DNA of 64,000 nucleotides from Arcobacter caeni (GTDB lineage Bacteria > Campylobacterota > Campylobacteria > Campylobacterales > Arcobacteraceae). The position numbers and the translations under genes were made by a program. How positions within the stretch are numbered: the stretch's first letter is position 1; every line of letters begins with the position of its first letter. Below, piece after piece: positions 30,001-39,400 of the stretch. Below the pieces are notes generated by a model, which worked only from the letters and a program-made list of their open reading frames with translations, was not told the origin of the DNA and did no database searches. The stretch is taken from NCBI RefSeq assembly GCF_003063245.1, contig NZ_MUXE01000001.1:124001-188000 (forward strand), read 5' to 3'.

Positions 30001-31144
30001 TTTCAGTCGTACCAATAAATCTATAATATACTTCATATTCTTTTGTATTTATTTTACTAATAGCTTTTGCCATAACAGAAGTTTTACCTGAACCAGATTT
30101 TCCATATTGTAAATAAAATTGTTCATTATCATTTTTTATAAAGTTTAATATTCTTTCTACTTCTCTATCTCTTCCTAATACTATTTCTGATTTTTCTTTT
30201 AGGAAATTCTCTTGTTGTTCTAGTTCTATTTGAAGTTGGGTTTGCTCTTGAAAATTATTTATCTCTTTTTGAATTGATATTGTAAACTTCTCTAATATTT
30301 GGTCATGGAACTCTTTAAGATAAGAAGTAGATCTTTCTAAATTTAATTCATTATAAGAAACATTCTTTGATTGTTTTATCTCATTCCATTGCACATTTTT
30401 TTGTCTGACTTGATTTTCTTTTGGAATATTTGAATTTCTCCGTAGTTTTTTCCATAGTTTTTTTAATTTAATTAAATCTTTATCTATATAGTCAGTTACA
30501 TCTTCATTATTGTAATTTATTATTTTTCTAAAATAAGCGAATGTATGAGAATTATCTACTTCTTTTTGAAATTTATCAAGTCCTAAATACATTTCTTGTT
30601 CTGTAGCTGAAGTATTATATTTTCTATAAATCTCTTCATCTTTTGGATTATCAAAAACTTTTTGAAAAGATATTCTTATTTGTTTTTCTATTTTATTCCA
30701 TTCTTCTCTCGTTAAATAGTGTTTATTTTTTAAATAATATATATTTTCTGTTGAGTTTTCATCTTCTTCATACCAGCAATTTATTAAATTCTTGTCTTCA
30801 TCCAATATTTTACTTGAATTAATAATTATTTTAAACTCATCTTCCTTTATTTCATATGGAAGAGGTATCCATCCATATCTTTGTCCTACAAGAATAAGTA
30901 AATTAGGTTTTGGTTCATGGCTACTTCTTTTTATTTCATTTAAACAAATATTCATTGTTTGCTGATCTAATCCTGCTTCTTCTTGTATCCCCCATCTTAA
31001 ATCAATAGGTTGAAATCCAAAGCCATTTTTATTGCACAATTCTTTTAACTTTGGAAAAATAAACTTTTGCAAAATATTTCTTTCAGCCTCAAAATCTTTA
31101 AATGTTGAGCTTATAAAAAACTTTATTGTTTTATTTTTAGACAT
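27095..31144 (-). CDS. DUF4062-NACHT STAND ATPase with beta-rich C-terminal region
   Basis: The 1349-aa protein opens with a DUF4062 domain (KFFISSTFKDFEAERNILQK, residues ~8-100), a TIR-related fold. A STAND/NACHT NTPase follows, with P-loop GKSGSGKTS at 348-356 and Walker B VVIFLDALDQFED near 430. From about residue 800 the sequence is rich in short strand-turn repeats (FIFITLDKFIIFDIFNNKL, then similar units), probably a beta-propeller ligand sensor. DUF4062-NACHT-propeller order recalls animal TEP1/NWD1 and bacterial NLR-like defence proteins. It is the last gene of the island, 39 bp after the RyR protein. Function is inferred: ligand sensing triggers the N-terminal effector. Confidence 0.75.
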   Translation of the reverse strand: MSKNKTIKFFISSTFKDFEAERNILQKFIFPKLKELCNKNGFGFQPIDLRWGIQEEAGLDQQTMNICLNEIKRSSHEPKPNLLILVGQRYGWIPLPYEIKEDEFKIIINSSKILDEDKNLINCWYEEDENSTENIYYLKNKHYLTREEWNKIEKQIRISFQKVFDNPKDEEIYRKYNTSATEQEMYLGLDKFQKEVDNSHTFAYFRKIINYNNEDVTDYIDKDLIKLKKLWKKLRRNSNIPKENQVRQKNVQWNEIKQSKNVSYNELNLERSTSYLKEFHDQILEKFTISIQKEINNFQEQTQLQIELEQQENFLKEKSEIVLGRDREVERILNFIKNDNEQFYLQYGKSGSGKTSVMAKAISKINTKEYEVYYRFIGTTENSTYSRILFENIFWEIEANLQNKNDLPKPNIEIEERKFKEQFKLQLEKLNNKKVVIFLDALDQFEDYNDLTIFLDQLQSNIKIVFSTLYDENKKDNSDYSEYFNRLSYLKNKYELLPLGTTTNKKILKKLLESQNRKLTIKQWKEINSNLQNITPLHLRLIFEIVKHWKSKQNNLHLKDTEEKLIIQFFEFIVKQYHHEKELLELSFGYIAASKDGLSEEELLDLFSNDKKFLELFQNHRYPSLNKLPNAIWSRFYYYVQNIFTEKLIDGQMLIKPYHRIIEEVIKENFYKKNAKQLHKELSDYFYLKQDKNKNWNQRYHNLHMLSEYPYQLFHSKQFKELKEILFDLEFAGSVYDNNKQDSFRDIISKATQLDNITEDEIYPWESFYREKEHLILRVNEEFWKPHQSLFQLAYEDGENSPLTIISNDILSKDKINWIWIKNENILKLFERQGLSAYSYFDDEIKLIKILNDKYIVVIFDVKVCVFNNNLKIIKEVNISNIQNIFFINDGLFIFITLDKFIIFDIFNNKLIKLVSYYPSTKTIILFNYFNYEFKFTYVNNEFKNIIEFHELFINNKKILLDLNESEENEKGYIKKKRISDYTSIEIHYLDKNFKLINNEQIHIIEGLELEIEDVLIINDKCLLAYSKKEIVIVNISFVTKKLNDNNDIVFDNKNVNNNFKFYEKNNSLLNLIGEFEFILNNEKNILIVKDNLLNKVFIKKFANEILFDILLNKYIAIYERNVYTNYKKLYVYDFKGKLISESKNDDEYIDLDFFKFYILDLNTIVIYKDNEFYKIVSTLDFYFFKHGTKNVYFSEEINFIFIEDNGYILLQSSLFDYNDEDMHNLHVSFKYNEKENQLIGYLKDRGNFVIIDLLRNKISKNYTLNSHIEDLLIINNYVIYKSDIFIYYYNFKTNTFKLKIPLFLAGNYNFEIINLKKYSVKRFEFLTNTIRSINYKLEFGIFFKDFIK

Positions 31145-31183
31145 TACATTTTCCTATTTTTTAAATTATCTTTATTCTCTTCT

Positions 31184-33721
31184 TTAATTTCCACTATTTC
31201 CCAAACAATATGCAACAAAAGGAATTTGATAAATATTTTTATAGTCATATTTAACAACACCTGGATCATCTTTTTTTAATGTTTCCCAATCACATAAATC
31301 ATAATGCTCTTTTTTTAACATATCTTTGTCTGTAATTTTTCTTCTAATCCAACCATTTAAAATATGATAAGCATTCCATCTTGTGTGTTCAATTTGAGCC
31401 AAATTATTGATAAATTCTACATAATTAGTATTATCTTTTACTTTTAAATAAAAATTAGCTAAAGATATAGCCATTATAACTTCCATATTATCACTATTAC
31501 TTTTTTCAAGATTAAATACTAATTTTTCGTTTACTTCATTATAAAAATTCTTATCTTTTAAACTATTTTTTGCATCTATTTCTAGTTCTTTTAATTTCTT
31601 TTCCAGCTCTTTAAGTTCAGATTTCTTAACTTCTCTTAACTTTTCATCTAACTTTTCAATTTCAGATTTAAGATCTTTTATTTCTTTTTCTAACTTTTTT
31701 AATTCTGAATATTTATTAAAATTTTTTTCTAAAAAACAGCTATATAATTTACTTAATATTTCAAGAGAATAAGGTAGTTTAATAGCTTCATTTAGATGTT
31801 TTTTTAAAATTTTAATATTATTTTTATAATAAGATTCTAGTAACTTAACATCTAAATCACTTTGACTTTGAGTTTTTAAAAAATTACAAATATGTAAATT
31901 AAATATATCTAGTTTAATATTCATATGTAGTTTTTCAGTTATATTAGACTCTCTTGTAAAGTTATCAATTTTTTTCCATTTTTTAGATTCATCCGTTTCT
32001 TTAAAATCATTTGTATATTCTGCAACTTTATATAAATTATTATTGTTAATATTATCTAAAGTAACTGTTGTTTCAATATCACCAAATGTAGAAAAGTTTT
32101 TAAAATTATTTTCATCTCTATTGATAGTATTATTTATATTTTTATGTTCATTAAATACTTGGATAATAGTATTTTTTTCTCTTATTTGAATATGATAGTT
32201 ATTGTTCATATAGTTTAAAATATCTAAACCATTATTTAGTTCTTTATCACATAAAATTATTCTATTGAACACTCTATTTTCATATAAACTTTTATAAGGT
32301 AAGAATTCTATATTCCAAAGAGATTCATCACTATTTTCATAAGGCTTTTTACCTCTTTCAATAATTGTCTTATATTTACAGTTTAACAGTTCATACTTAT
32401 CATCAATTACCGTAACTTCTGTAATTTTATTAAGATCAAAATGCCCTAATTTCAAAATATTGAATAAAATTTCTTCACTTAAATCATTAAATCCAACTAT
32501 TAATATTTTTAGATTTTCAACATATTTACCATTTTTATTTTTAATATTTGAAATTAGTTTTTTATCTTTAAACATCTCTTGAACTATTATTTCATTTATA
32601 CTAAATGGATAAATTTCATAATAATCTGATATTAAATTATATATACCTTTTTTATCAAAAAGAGCTTTATTTTCTCTATTTTTTATCTCTATATATATTT
32701 TTGTTTTATCTTTAGATTTACGATCTTCATGTTTAAATTTACTCAAAATTAAAGCTAATTTATTTAAAAATTTTACATATATCTTTTTTCTATTATTAAT
32801 TCTTATATTTTCGTATTTTTTAAATTTAGTTGAAATTGAAACTAATTTATTTAAAGATTTTACATATATTTTTATTCTATTTTTTATTTTTATTTCATAA
32901 TTGTCAAATTTACTTAAAAGCAAAGCTAAATTATTCAAAGATTCTACATCACTATCATTTATGATATATATCTCTTTAGCATTTATTATTTCACAATTAT
33001 TACTTTCAATTGTGTATTCTAATTTACCAGTAATAATAATCTCACCACTATTTTCTAATTCATTTATATATTTATTAGTGTTGTCATTATCATATATTTT
33101 AATATTCTCTTTTTTGGCAATTAGTTTACTTATTAGTTCTCTACTATTGTTATTTAATCCAATGACTACTGAATGATTTTTTTTCCTTATAATTAAATTT
33201 AATCGTTTATATAGCAAAGAAAAAATAGCAAAAGATAATCCAACTATAACTAAAATATAAGATATATCCATAAAAACTTTTGAAGTATTTTTGTAACAAG
33301 TATTATCAATACTTGAGAATTGTAAAATTCTTACACTATTTATTACAATATCAAACATTTCAAAGTTTACATCTTTAGAGACAAAATTTTTATAACAGTT
33401 CCATTTTTCATTTTCTTCAGGAGATGGTTTAAAATCTTTCAAGTATTTTTGTAAAACTTTTTCATCTTTACTTATAATCTCTTTATCTTCAATTATTTCT
33501 AATAAATAACCATTTTTATTAATCCAGTAATTATCAAGTCTATAAATATTTTCATAAAATTGGACAAATAAAGATATCAAAAAAGCAGCTAATAAAGAAA
33601 GAAAAATAAAGCTAATTTTTCTTTTTATCAAATATTTTAGAATATTAAACTTAAGATTCAAAAGATATATCATTCCTATTGTAAGCACTAAAACAGCTAT
33701 TAGTATAAAAAAATTTATCAA
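31184..33721 (-). CDS. membrane protein with TrkA-N/RCK-like and RyR domains
   Basis: The 845-aa protein has three predicted membrane segments (about 2-22, 38-56 and 150-172). Two Rossmann-like TrkA-N segments follow (HSVVIGLNNNSRELISKLIA and LKILIVGFNDLSEEILFNIL). A strong coiled coil lies near 670-730 (LEKEIKDLKSEIEKLDEKL). A C-terminal RyR domain starts at residue 778 (EHTRWNAYHILNGWIRRKIT). RyR and TrkA-N domains are known in prokaryotic nucleotide-signalling conflict systems as ligand sensors. It may be an ion channel or membrane effector opened by a nucleotide. It lies 11 bp after the SLOG-like gene. Confidence 0.72.
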   Translation of the reverse strand: MINFFILIAVLVLTIGMIYLLNLKFNILKYLIKRKISFIFLSLLAAFLISLFVQFYENIYRLDNYWINKNGYLLEIIEDKEIISKDEKVLQKYLKDFKPSPEENEKWNCYKNFVSKDVNFEMFDIVINSVRILQFSSIDNTCYKNTSKVFMDISYILVIVGLSFAIFSLLYKRLNLIIRKKNHSVVIGLNNNSRELISKLIAKKENIKIYDNDNTNKYINELENSGEIIITGKLEYTIESNNCEIINAKEIYIINDSDVESLNNLALLLSKFDNYEIKIKNRIKIYVKSLNKLVSISTKFKKYENIRINNRKKIYVKFLNKLALILSKFKHEDRKSKDKTKIYIEIKNRENKALFDKKGIYNLISDYYEIYPFSINEIIVQEMFKDKKLISNIKNKNGKYVENLKILIVGFNDLSEEILFNILKLGHFDLNKITEVTVIDDKYELLNCKYKTIIERGKKPYENSDESLWNIEFLPYKSLYENRVFNRIILCDKELNNGLDILNYMNNNYHIQIREKNTIIQVFNEHKNINNTINRDENNFKNFSTFGDIETTVTLDNINNNNLYKVAEYTNDFKETDESKKWKKIDNFTRESNITEKLHMNIKLDIFNLHICNFLKTQSQSDLDVKLLESYYKNNIKILKKHLNEAIKLPYSLEILSKLYSCFLEKNFNKYSELKKLEKEIKDLKSEIEKLDEKLREVKKSELKELEKKLKELEIDAKNSLKDKNFYNEVNEKLVFNLEKSNSDNMEVIMAISLANFYLKVKDNTNYVEFINNLAQIEHTRWNAYHILNGWIRRKITDKDMLKKEHYDLCDWETLKKDDPGVVKYDYKNIYQIPFVAYCLGNSGN

Positions 33722-33732
33722 TTTATTTCCTC

Positions 33733-34341
33733 TTATATTATAATTTTATGTAATTTCTGATTAGATAATTTTTTGTTATCAAATTTGTTAACTATCTCAA
33801 GGGTACTACCTTTTTTAATCTCTCTATTTTTATCATAAACAGCAATTAAAATATCTGATTTTTCAATCAAATATTCACCCAGCAAAGCATATTGTTCATT
33901 TCTAATTTTTCTTTGTTCTTCTATATTTTGATTTAAATAATTTTCTTTATCAAATTTTAGATTAATATAAACATCATCACATTTATTATGTTTTTTTATT
34001 TTTTCTAATAAATTTTCATACTCTTTTATTGAATCCACTTGAGATATATTATTTATTTTTAAACCTTTTCCAAAGGTATTTTTATATATCTCTTCACCAA
34101 ATGGTAAAGGAACCAATATCTTCATATCAGAAAAACTATCCAATACTACATCAGCAATAATCCTATCCACCCCATCTGCAAGTGGTGTTAAAATGATGAT
34201 TTCTTCAAGATTTTTATTTTCCAAAGATTTTTTCAAAAAATCTTCAATATTCTTTTTTATAAATGTAGATTGTTTATTTGAAATATCTCTATTACCTGTA
34301 ATACCAATATAAATCGTTTTTTTCATATATATTTTATCCAT
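33733..34341 (-). CDS. SLOG-like nucleotide-binding protein
   Basis: The 202-aa protein opens with a Rossmann strand and loop (IYIGITGNRDISN) and continues with EIIILTPLADGVDRIIADVV and MKILVPLPFGEEIY. This is the pattern of the SLOG/LOG-DprA superfamily, whose members bind or make nucleotide-derived ligands. The C-terminal half has EYLIEKSDILIAVYD before the final strands. Start is ATG at 34341 or, five codons later, ATG at 34326; no clear ribosome binding site decides. A 69-bp gap separates it from the helicase gene upstream, so it may begin a second transcript of three genes. Confidence 0.7.
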   Translation of the reverse strand: MDKIYMKKTIYIGITGNRDISNKQSTFIKKNIEDFLKKSLENKNLEEIIILTPLADGVDRIIADVVLDSFSDMKILVPLPFGEEIYKNTFGKGLKINNISQVDSIKEYENLLEKIKKHNKCDDVYINLKFDKENYLNQNIEEQRKIRNEQYALLGEYLIEKSDILIAVYDKNREIKKGSTLEIVNKFDNKKLSNQKLHKIII

Positions 34342-34410
34342 TAATTTTTATCGTAATTGAATAAGTACTCGTCCATTATCAAACTAATATCATATTTTTA
34401 AATTTCTTTT

Positions 34411-36492
34411 TTATAAAAACTCACTCTTTAATCCATAAGATGTTACAAGTAAACTTTTCTTAGCTCTAGTTGCTGCAACAAAAACTAAAGATTTTTCTTT
34501 TTGTAAATATTCTTTATTTATTAATTCTTCATCTGATATTTCACTAGTTTCAAGAGGTACAATTCCTTTATTAATACTTGCTATAATTACATGATCAAAA
34601 TCTAATCCCTTAACTCTATGCATAGTTGCAATTCTCACATTTGTATCTGATAGATCATCTTTACTGTTTCTTGAAATTTTTAAAGTTTGTAAATCTTTTG
34701 ATGAAAAATAATCATAATAAGTATCAACTAATTTTTGTGTTCTTAGAACTATACAAATTTTTGATTCAGTATCAACTTTTTTTATATTTTTTATATATTC
34801 ATGAATATATTTTAATTCATCATTAAAATCTTGAAAACTTTTTATTTCTGGTTTAGGACCATTATATAATGATTTATAATCATTAGATGAATCATTACCC
34901 TCATCTAAATCATCTATTTTTTCACCAGCTAATAAAGCTACAGCCCATTTTCTTATTTCATCTGTAGTTCTATAATTAAGTTTTAGTTTTTTACTTCTAC
35001 CTTTAACATTGATACTACATTGTCCTAACACTACTTTATGTCCATATATTCTTTGATGTGCATCACCTACAATAAATAAATCATTTTCATGTTCATCAAC
35101 TAATGCCCTCAAAAGTTTAAAAGCTCTCATCCCAAAATCTTGAGCTTCATCCACAATAATTGAGCTATATTTTATATTATTCGTAGATGTATTAAGAATA
35201 TTAATTACATCATTTATTGCATCAGAAATTTCTTTGTAATTTTTACTAATTAAAAGATACCTATATTCATCAAAAACTTCCCAAATAAGTTTTCTTTGAT
35301 TTCTATTTAGTTTAGTTCCTCTTCCTGCTCTTGATGTTTTTATATATTCTTCTAGTGTTACTATGCCTTGTGGTTGAATTATTCGAGACCATTCTTCTTT
35401 AAAAAATGAATCTGGTAAATCTAAATTACTATTTTTTAGTATTAAGGCTTTATCCCATAACTCTTTAGTTTTATCATCATAAACTATTTGATTTTTGTAA
35501 CCATGTTTTGATAAAAAAGTATGTACCCATGAATCTAAATTTACTACTTCTATATTTTGTAAAGTTTTTTCATCACAAATTTTTTTGAGATTTTCATGAA
35601 TATCTAAAGCTAGATTTTTTGTAAATGTTGTAAATAAAACTTTTTTATTCTCAAAAAAACTTGATTGTTTTGCTAAATATTTAGCTCTATGCATTGCAAC
35701 AACAGTTTTACCTGTTCCTGCTCCACCTAAAACTTTTACTGCTCCATTATAATTCTTTTCTACTAACTTTCTTTGACTTGCATGTAAAAATACTCTCCAT
35801 TTTTCAAGTGGAGCATTAAGCATTTGCATAAACTCATCATCATTTTCAACAATATAAAATCTTCGTTTAGAACTCTCATTTTCAAGTGCTTTATTAAAAT
35901 CATTAGTATCTACTTTTTCAGATAATTGAGGATAAATATAATTATATACTTCTTCTATATTATCACCAGCTAAAAGATAAAATAGTGCTTCATAAACTTC
36001 TTCAGGTAAATATTTTCTAAAATTATCTAATTCTTCTTCATTTCGGATTTGTTTTACATAATCTAATAATTTTTCATTTACTCCTAAACTTTTTAATTCT
36101 TTATTTGTAAATTTATTAAAAAAGAGTTCATCACTATTTTTTTGAACTAGAGCTTCTTCTATAACTGTTTGAGTTTCAATAATTTGCAAACTACCTGTTT
36201 CACTATTTATACTACAAGTATGTTTTTTAGCCCAATCATAAGCAGCATCACAATTATCAACCCAAAGTAAAATATATACATTACTATCATCAGGATTCAT
36301 TACAATACATCTATAATTTTGTTCTAAAAAAATAGAATACATATTAGATGTGAAATTTAATTTTTCATAGTTTAAGCCAGGAGATTTAGGATCATTTTTA
36401 AATTTCTCAACTAATTTTATTGTTTCATTTAGTTGTGTTTTAGGTAATTTTGATAAAGATGTAAAAAAATCCGAAGATATTGCAACTTTCAT
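34411..36492 (-). CDS. RelE-like domain fused to UvrD/Rep-type helicase
   Basis: The first ~95 residues look like a RelE/ParE-type toxin fold (SDFFTSLSKLPKTQLNETIK, NMYSIFLEQNYRCIVM, ILLWVDNCDAAYDWAKKH). A superfamily 1 helicase follows: Walker A VLGGAGTGKTVVAMHRA (256-263), Walker B SSIIVDEAQDFGMRAF, motif V MHRVKGLDFDHVIIASI and motif VI FVAATRAKKSLLV. At 693 aa it is complete. Its ATG overlaps the large helicase stop by one base, so it belongs to the same coupled cluster. The N-terminal domain may target mRNA or the ribosome, or may only be structural. Confidence 0.82.
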   Translation of the reverse strand: MKVAISSDFFTSLSKLPKTQLNETIKLVEKFKNDPKSPGLNYEKLNFTSNMYSIFLEQNYRCIVMNPDDSNVYILLWVDNCDAAYDWAKKHTCSINSETGSLQIIETQTVIEEALVQKNSDELFFNKFTNKELKSLGVNEKLLDYVKQIRNEEELDNFRKYLPEEVYEALFYLLAGDNIEEVYNYIYPQLSEKVDTNDFNKALENESSKRRFYIVENDDEFMQMLNAPLEKWRVFLHASQRKLVEKNYNGAVKVLGGAGTGKTVVAMHRAKYLAKQSSFFENKKVLFTTFTKNLALDIHENLKKICDEKTLQNIEVVNLDSWVHTFLSKHGYKNQIVYDDKTKELWDKALILKNSNLDLPDSFFKEEWSRIIQPQGIVTLEEYIKTSRAGRGTKLNRNQRKLIWEVFDEYRYLLISKNYKEISDAINDVINILNTSTNNIKYSSIIVDEAQDFGMRAFKLLRALVDEHENDLFIVGDAHQRIYGHKVVLGQCSINVKGRSKKLKLNYRTTDEIRKWAVALLAGEKIDDLDEGNDSSNDYKSLYNGPKPEIKSFQDFNDELKYIHEYIKNIKKVDTESKICIVLRTQKLVDTYYDYFSSKDLQTLKISRNSKDDLSDTNVRIATMHRVKGLDFDHVIIASINKGIVPLETSEISDEELINKEYLQKEKSLVFVAATRAKKSLLVTSYGLKSEFL

Positions 36493-39400
36493 TATGAAAT
36501 CCTTTCTAATAATTCATTTTTTAATTCATTTAGTTTAGTAAGTGTAAATATTTTTATGCCATCTATATTTAAATCAGTTTCTTCTAAAACTAATGCTATA
36601 GAATACTCTTCCCATAAAAGTTCTGCTTCTGCAACAGTAATGCCTTCATTATTAACTAGTTCTTCTCCAACATTTGGAATTGGCATTTGATTTATAATAC
36701 TTAAATCTTTTATAAATTTTTTAACTTCATTATCAATTACATCATCATATATAGTTTCCCATTCATGACTTAAATTTTTAGAGATATTTGGGAATAAATT
36801 TATCTCATCATATAGTTCATTTTCAAGACCTTTATTAGTTACAAATAAACTATTTTTACTAAATTGCATTAAATTATAAATTCTTAATACTCCGGCCCAT
36901 GATGTAAATTCAAATTCTTGATTGTCATTTATATTTATTATAAATATAGTTTGTTCTAAATTGTTTTGTTTTAAATCCTCAAAATTGGCTATTGATAATA
37001 AAGCAACTTGATTTTTTTGAATAATTTGTCCAAAATATTTTGTAACAGAGTCAAAATTATCTTTTAAACTACTTGGTATAAAATCAATAAAACTTTTTAA
37101 TTCTAAAGGAATTTTTAAATATCCAGCAATAATTCCCAATGAAAATTTCTCAAAATTTGAATAATCTTCTTCTTTAAAAAGCTCTACCAATAATTCAAAA
37201 CTAGTTTGATTTAAATATCGTTTATACTCTTTAAAATATTTTTCTGTGATAGTTAAATTTAATTCTTGATGATTCAAATAATTTTCAAAAAGATAATTTG
37301 GTTTTGATTTATCAAATTTATTTACATCTTCCCATGTTAAAGACCAAACAATAAATTTACCACTTTTTGCAATTGCTAATCTTTGAGCAGTATCTATATC
37401 TACTCTTCTTTCATGATAGGCAAAACCATCAGTAAATACAACAATAGGCTTTAATTTAGGATTCTTTGGATAAAAAACAAAATCAGCTTTTGAATATATT
37501 GATACATTATCTTTTAAATCTAAGCTTACTTGTTGAAGTAAATCATATTTATATTTATTATCAAATTCTACAATATATCCACTTCTGCCTCTTACCATAT
37601 CTTTTTTAAATGTGCTAGTAACATTTTTTATTTTACTTAAAAATAACTCTTCAAGCATACTTTCACTAAGTCCATCTTGACTTATATCACTTATACTTTC
37701 TATTCTTTCAATAGTATTTTTTTCTTTTAAAATATTTTCTATTATATATTTTGCTTTATTCTTAGAAATTAATGGTCTATCAAAATTATTTTTATACGCA
37801 TATAAACATTTATAACAACCATCTTCACAATCACAACTAGTTATTTTAGTATTTGCAAGTTCTAACACTTCAAACAATGGATTTTTATCAATTATTAGTT
37901 GTTTTAGATAACCAGTTCCTCCAGGAACTGTATCATAAAGAACTAAATATCTTTTTGAACTTTCATTTACATTATCTACTTCATCATATATTCCAACTTT
38001 TAAATGATCAACAGAACCTTTAAAATAAAGCTTTAATCCAATATGAATAGATGCTATAAGTGAATGTAATTTTTCATCATCAATATCAAGATTTGTAATT
38101 GGTAAAAGAAGTCTTATTGCTTCAGAATCAAATTCCCTAAATAAATACAATGATTCAAAATAGTTTTTAGCATCTTTTCTATCTTCAATTTCACATATAA
38201 AAGAGTGATTCTCTCCTTTAAAAATATCATCCGTTGGTTTACCAAATTGAACTTTTCCACAATGCTTACATATTACAAATCCAGATCTTGGAACTGATTT
38301 TCCAGCAATTGATATATCATTACCAACTAAAGTAGTTTCTCCAAAATTTATCTCTTTAAAATTTACTTTTTTTATAAATTCAAATCCAAATGCACTATCA
38401 TCACTTTTTATTGCATAAGCATCTTCAATATTTTTTTTATCAAAATTAATTAATAATTGTTTGTTATAAAATTTTATCTCTCTAGAATCACTATCATCCT
38501 TGATTCTACTACTTTTATCATCACTAGTAGCCATTACTTGAGTAAGTCTTAAAATCTCTTTTTTTTGCCCTTCATCTGCGAATTGTTCACTTCCACATTT
38601 TGGACAAATAGCTATTTCTTCTGAACCTACTTTTTGAGTATGTGAACATTTATCACAAAATCTCCAAGTTTCTACTTCTGATATAGTATTTGGATCTATT
38701 TGATCTATATTAACTTTTCTTCCACCTGCATAAAAACTATTATTTGGAGCAAATTCACTTATTGCACTACTTCCTGCTCTTTCATATTCATAAGTGAAAA
38801 TATCATATTTTTTACCATTATCATCAGAAACGCTGTCTTTCTTTCGATAGATTACAGATTTTAATACTACACCACTTTCAGGGAAAGCATAATTTGGAAG
38901 TAATCCCTCATCTGCAAAAAATTCAAAAGTTAATTTTCTTTTTAGATTTAATAATATTCTTCTAAGTCCTTCATATTCACTTTTTATCTTTGCAAGATTT
39001 TCATCGTGATCTTGATTTTTTGCTTCTGCATTTTCAAACTCTTTTATTTTCTTTTTTAATGCACTCAACTGATTTTTCATATTAATTTGTTCTTGATTGA
39101 TTTGTTCAAGTTTTTCTAAAATAATTATAACTAAACCACTTTCTTCACTATTTCTTTTAGCAAAAGCAATTAATTTTTCTTTAGATGAACCATGTAATTT
39201 TGTTCCATATAAACAAAAAAAATCTTCTAGTAATGCATCAATCTTTGTTTCAATATATTTAAATAATGTGTATGGAAACGCTGTAACATTTGCATTTTTT
39301 ATATTTGTTAATACAAGGTGTAACTTATGAGGAAAATCTTTTTGTTCTATATTTTCAGAGCTGACCCAATTATCAATACAAAATGCTAAAAATTGTCTTT

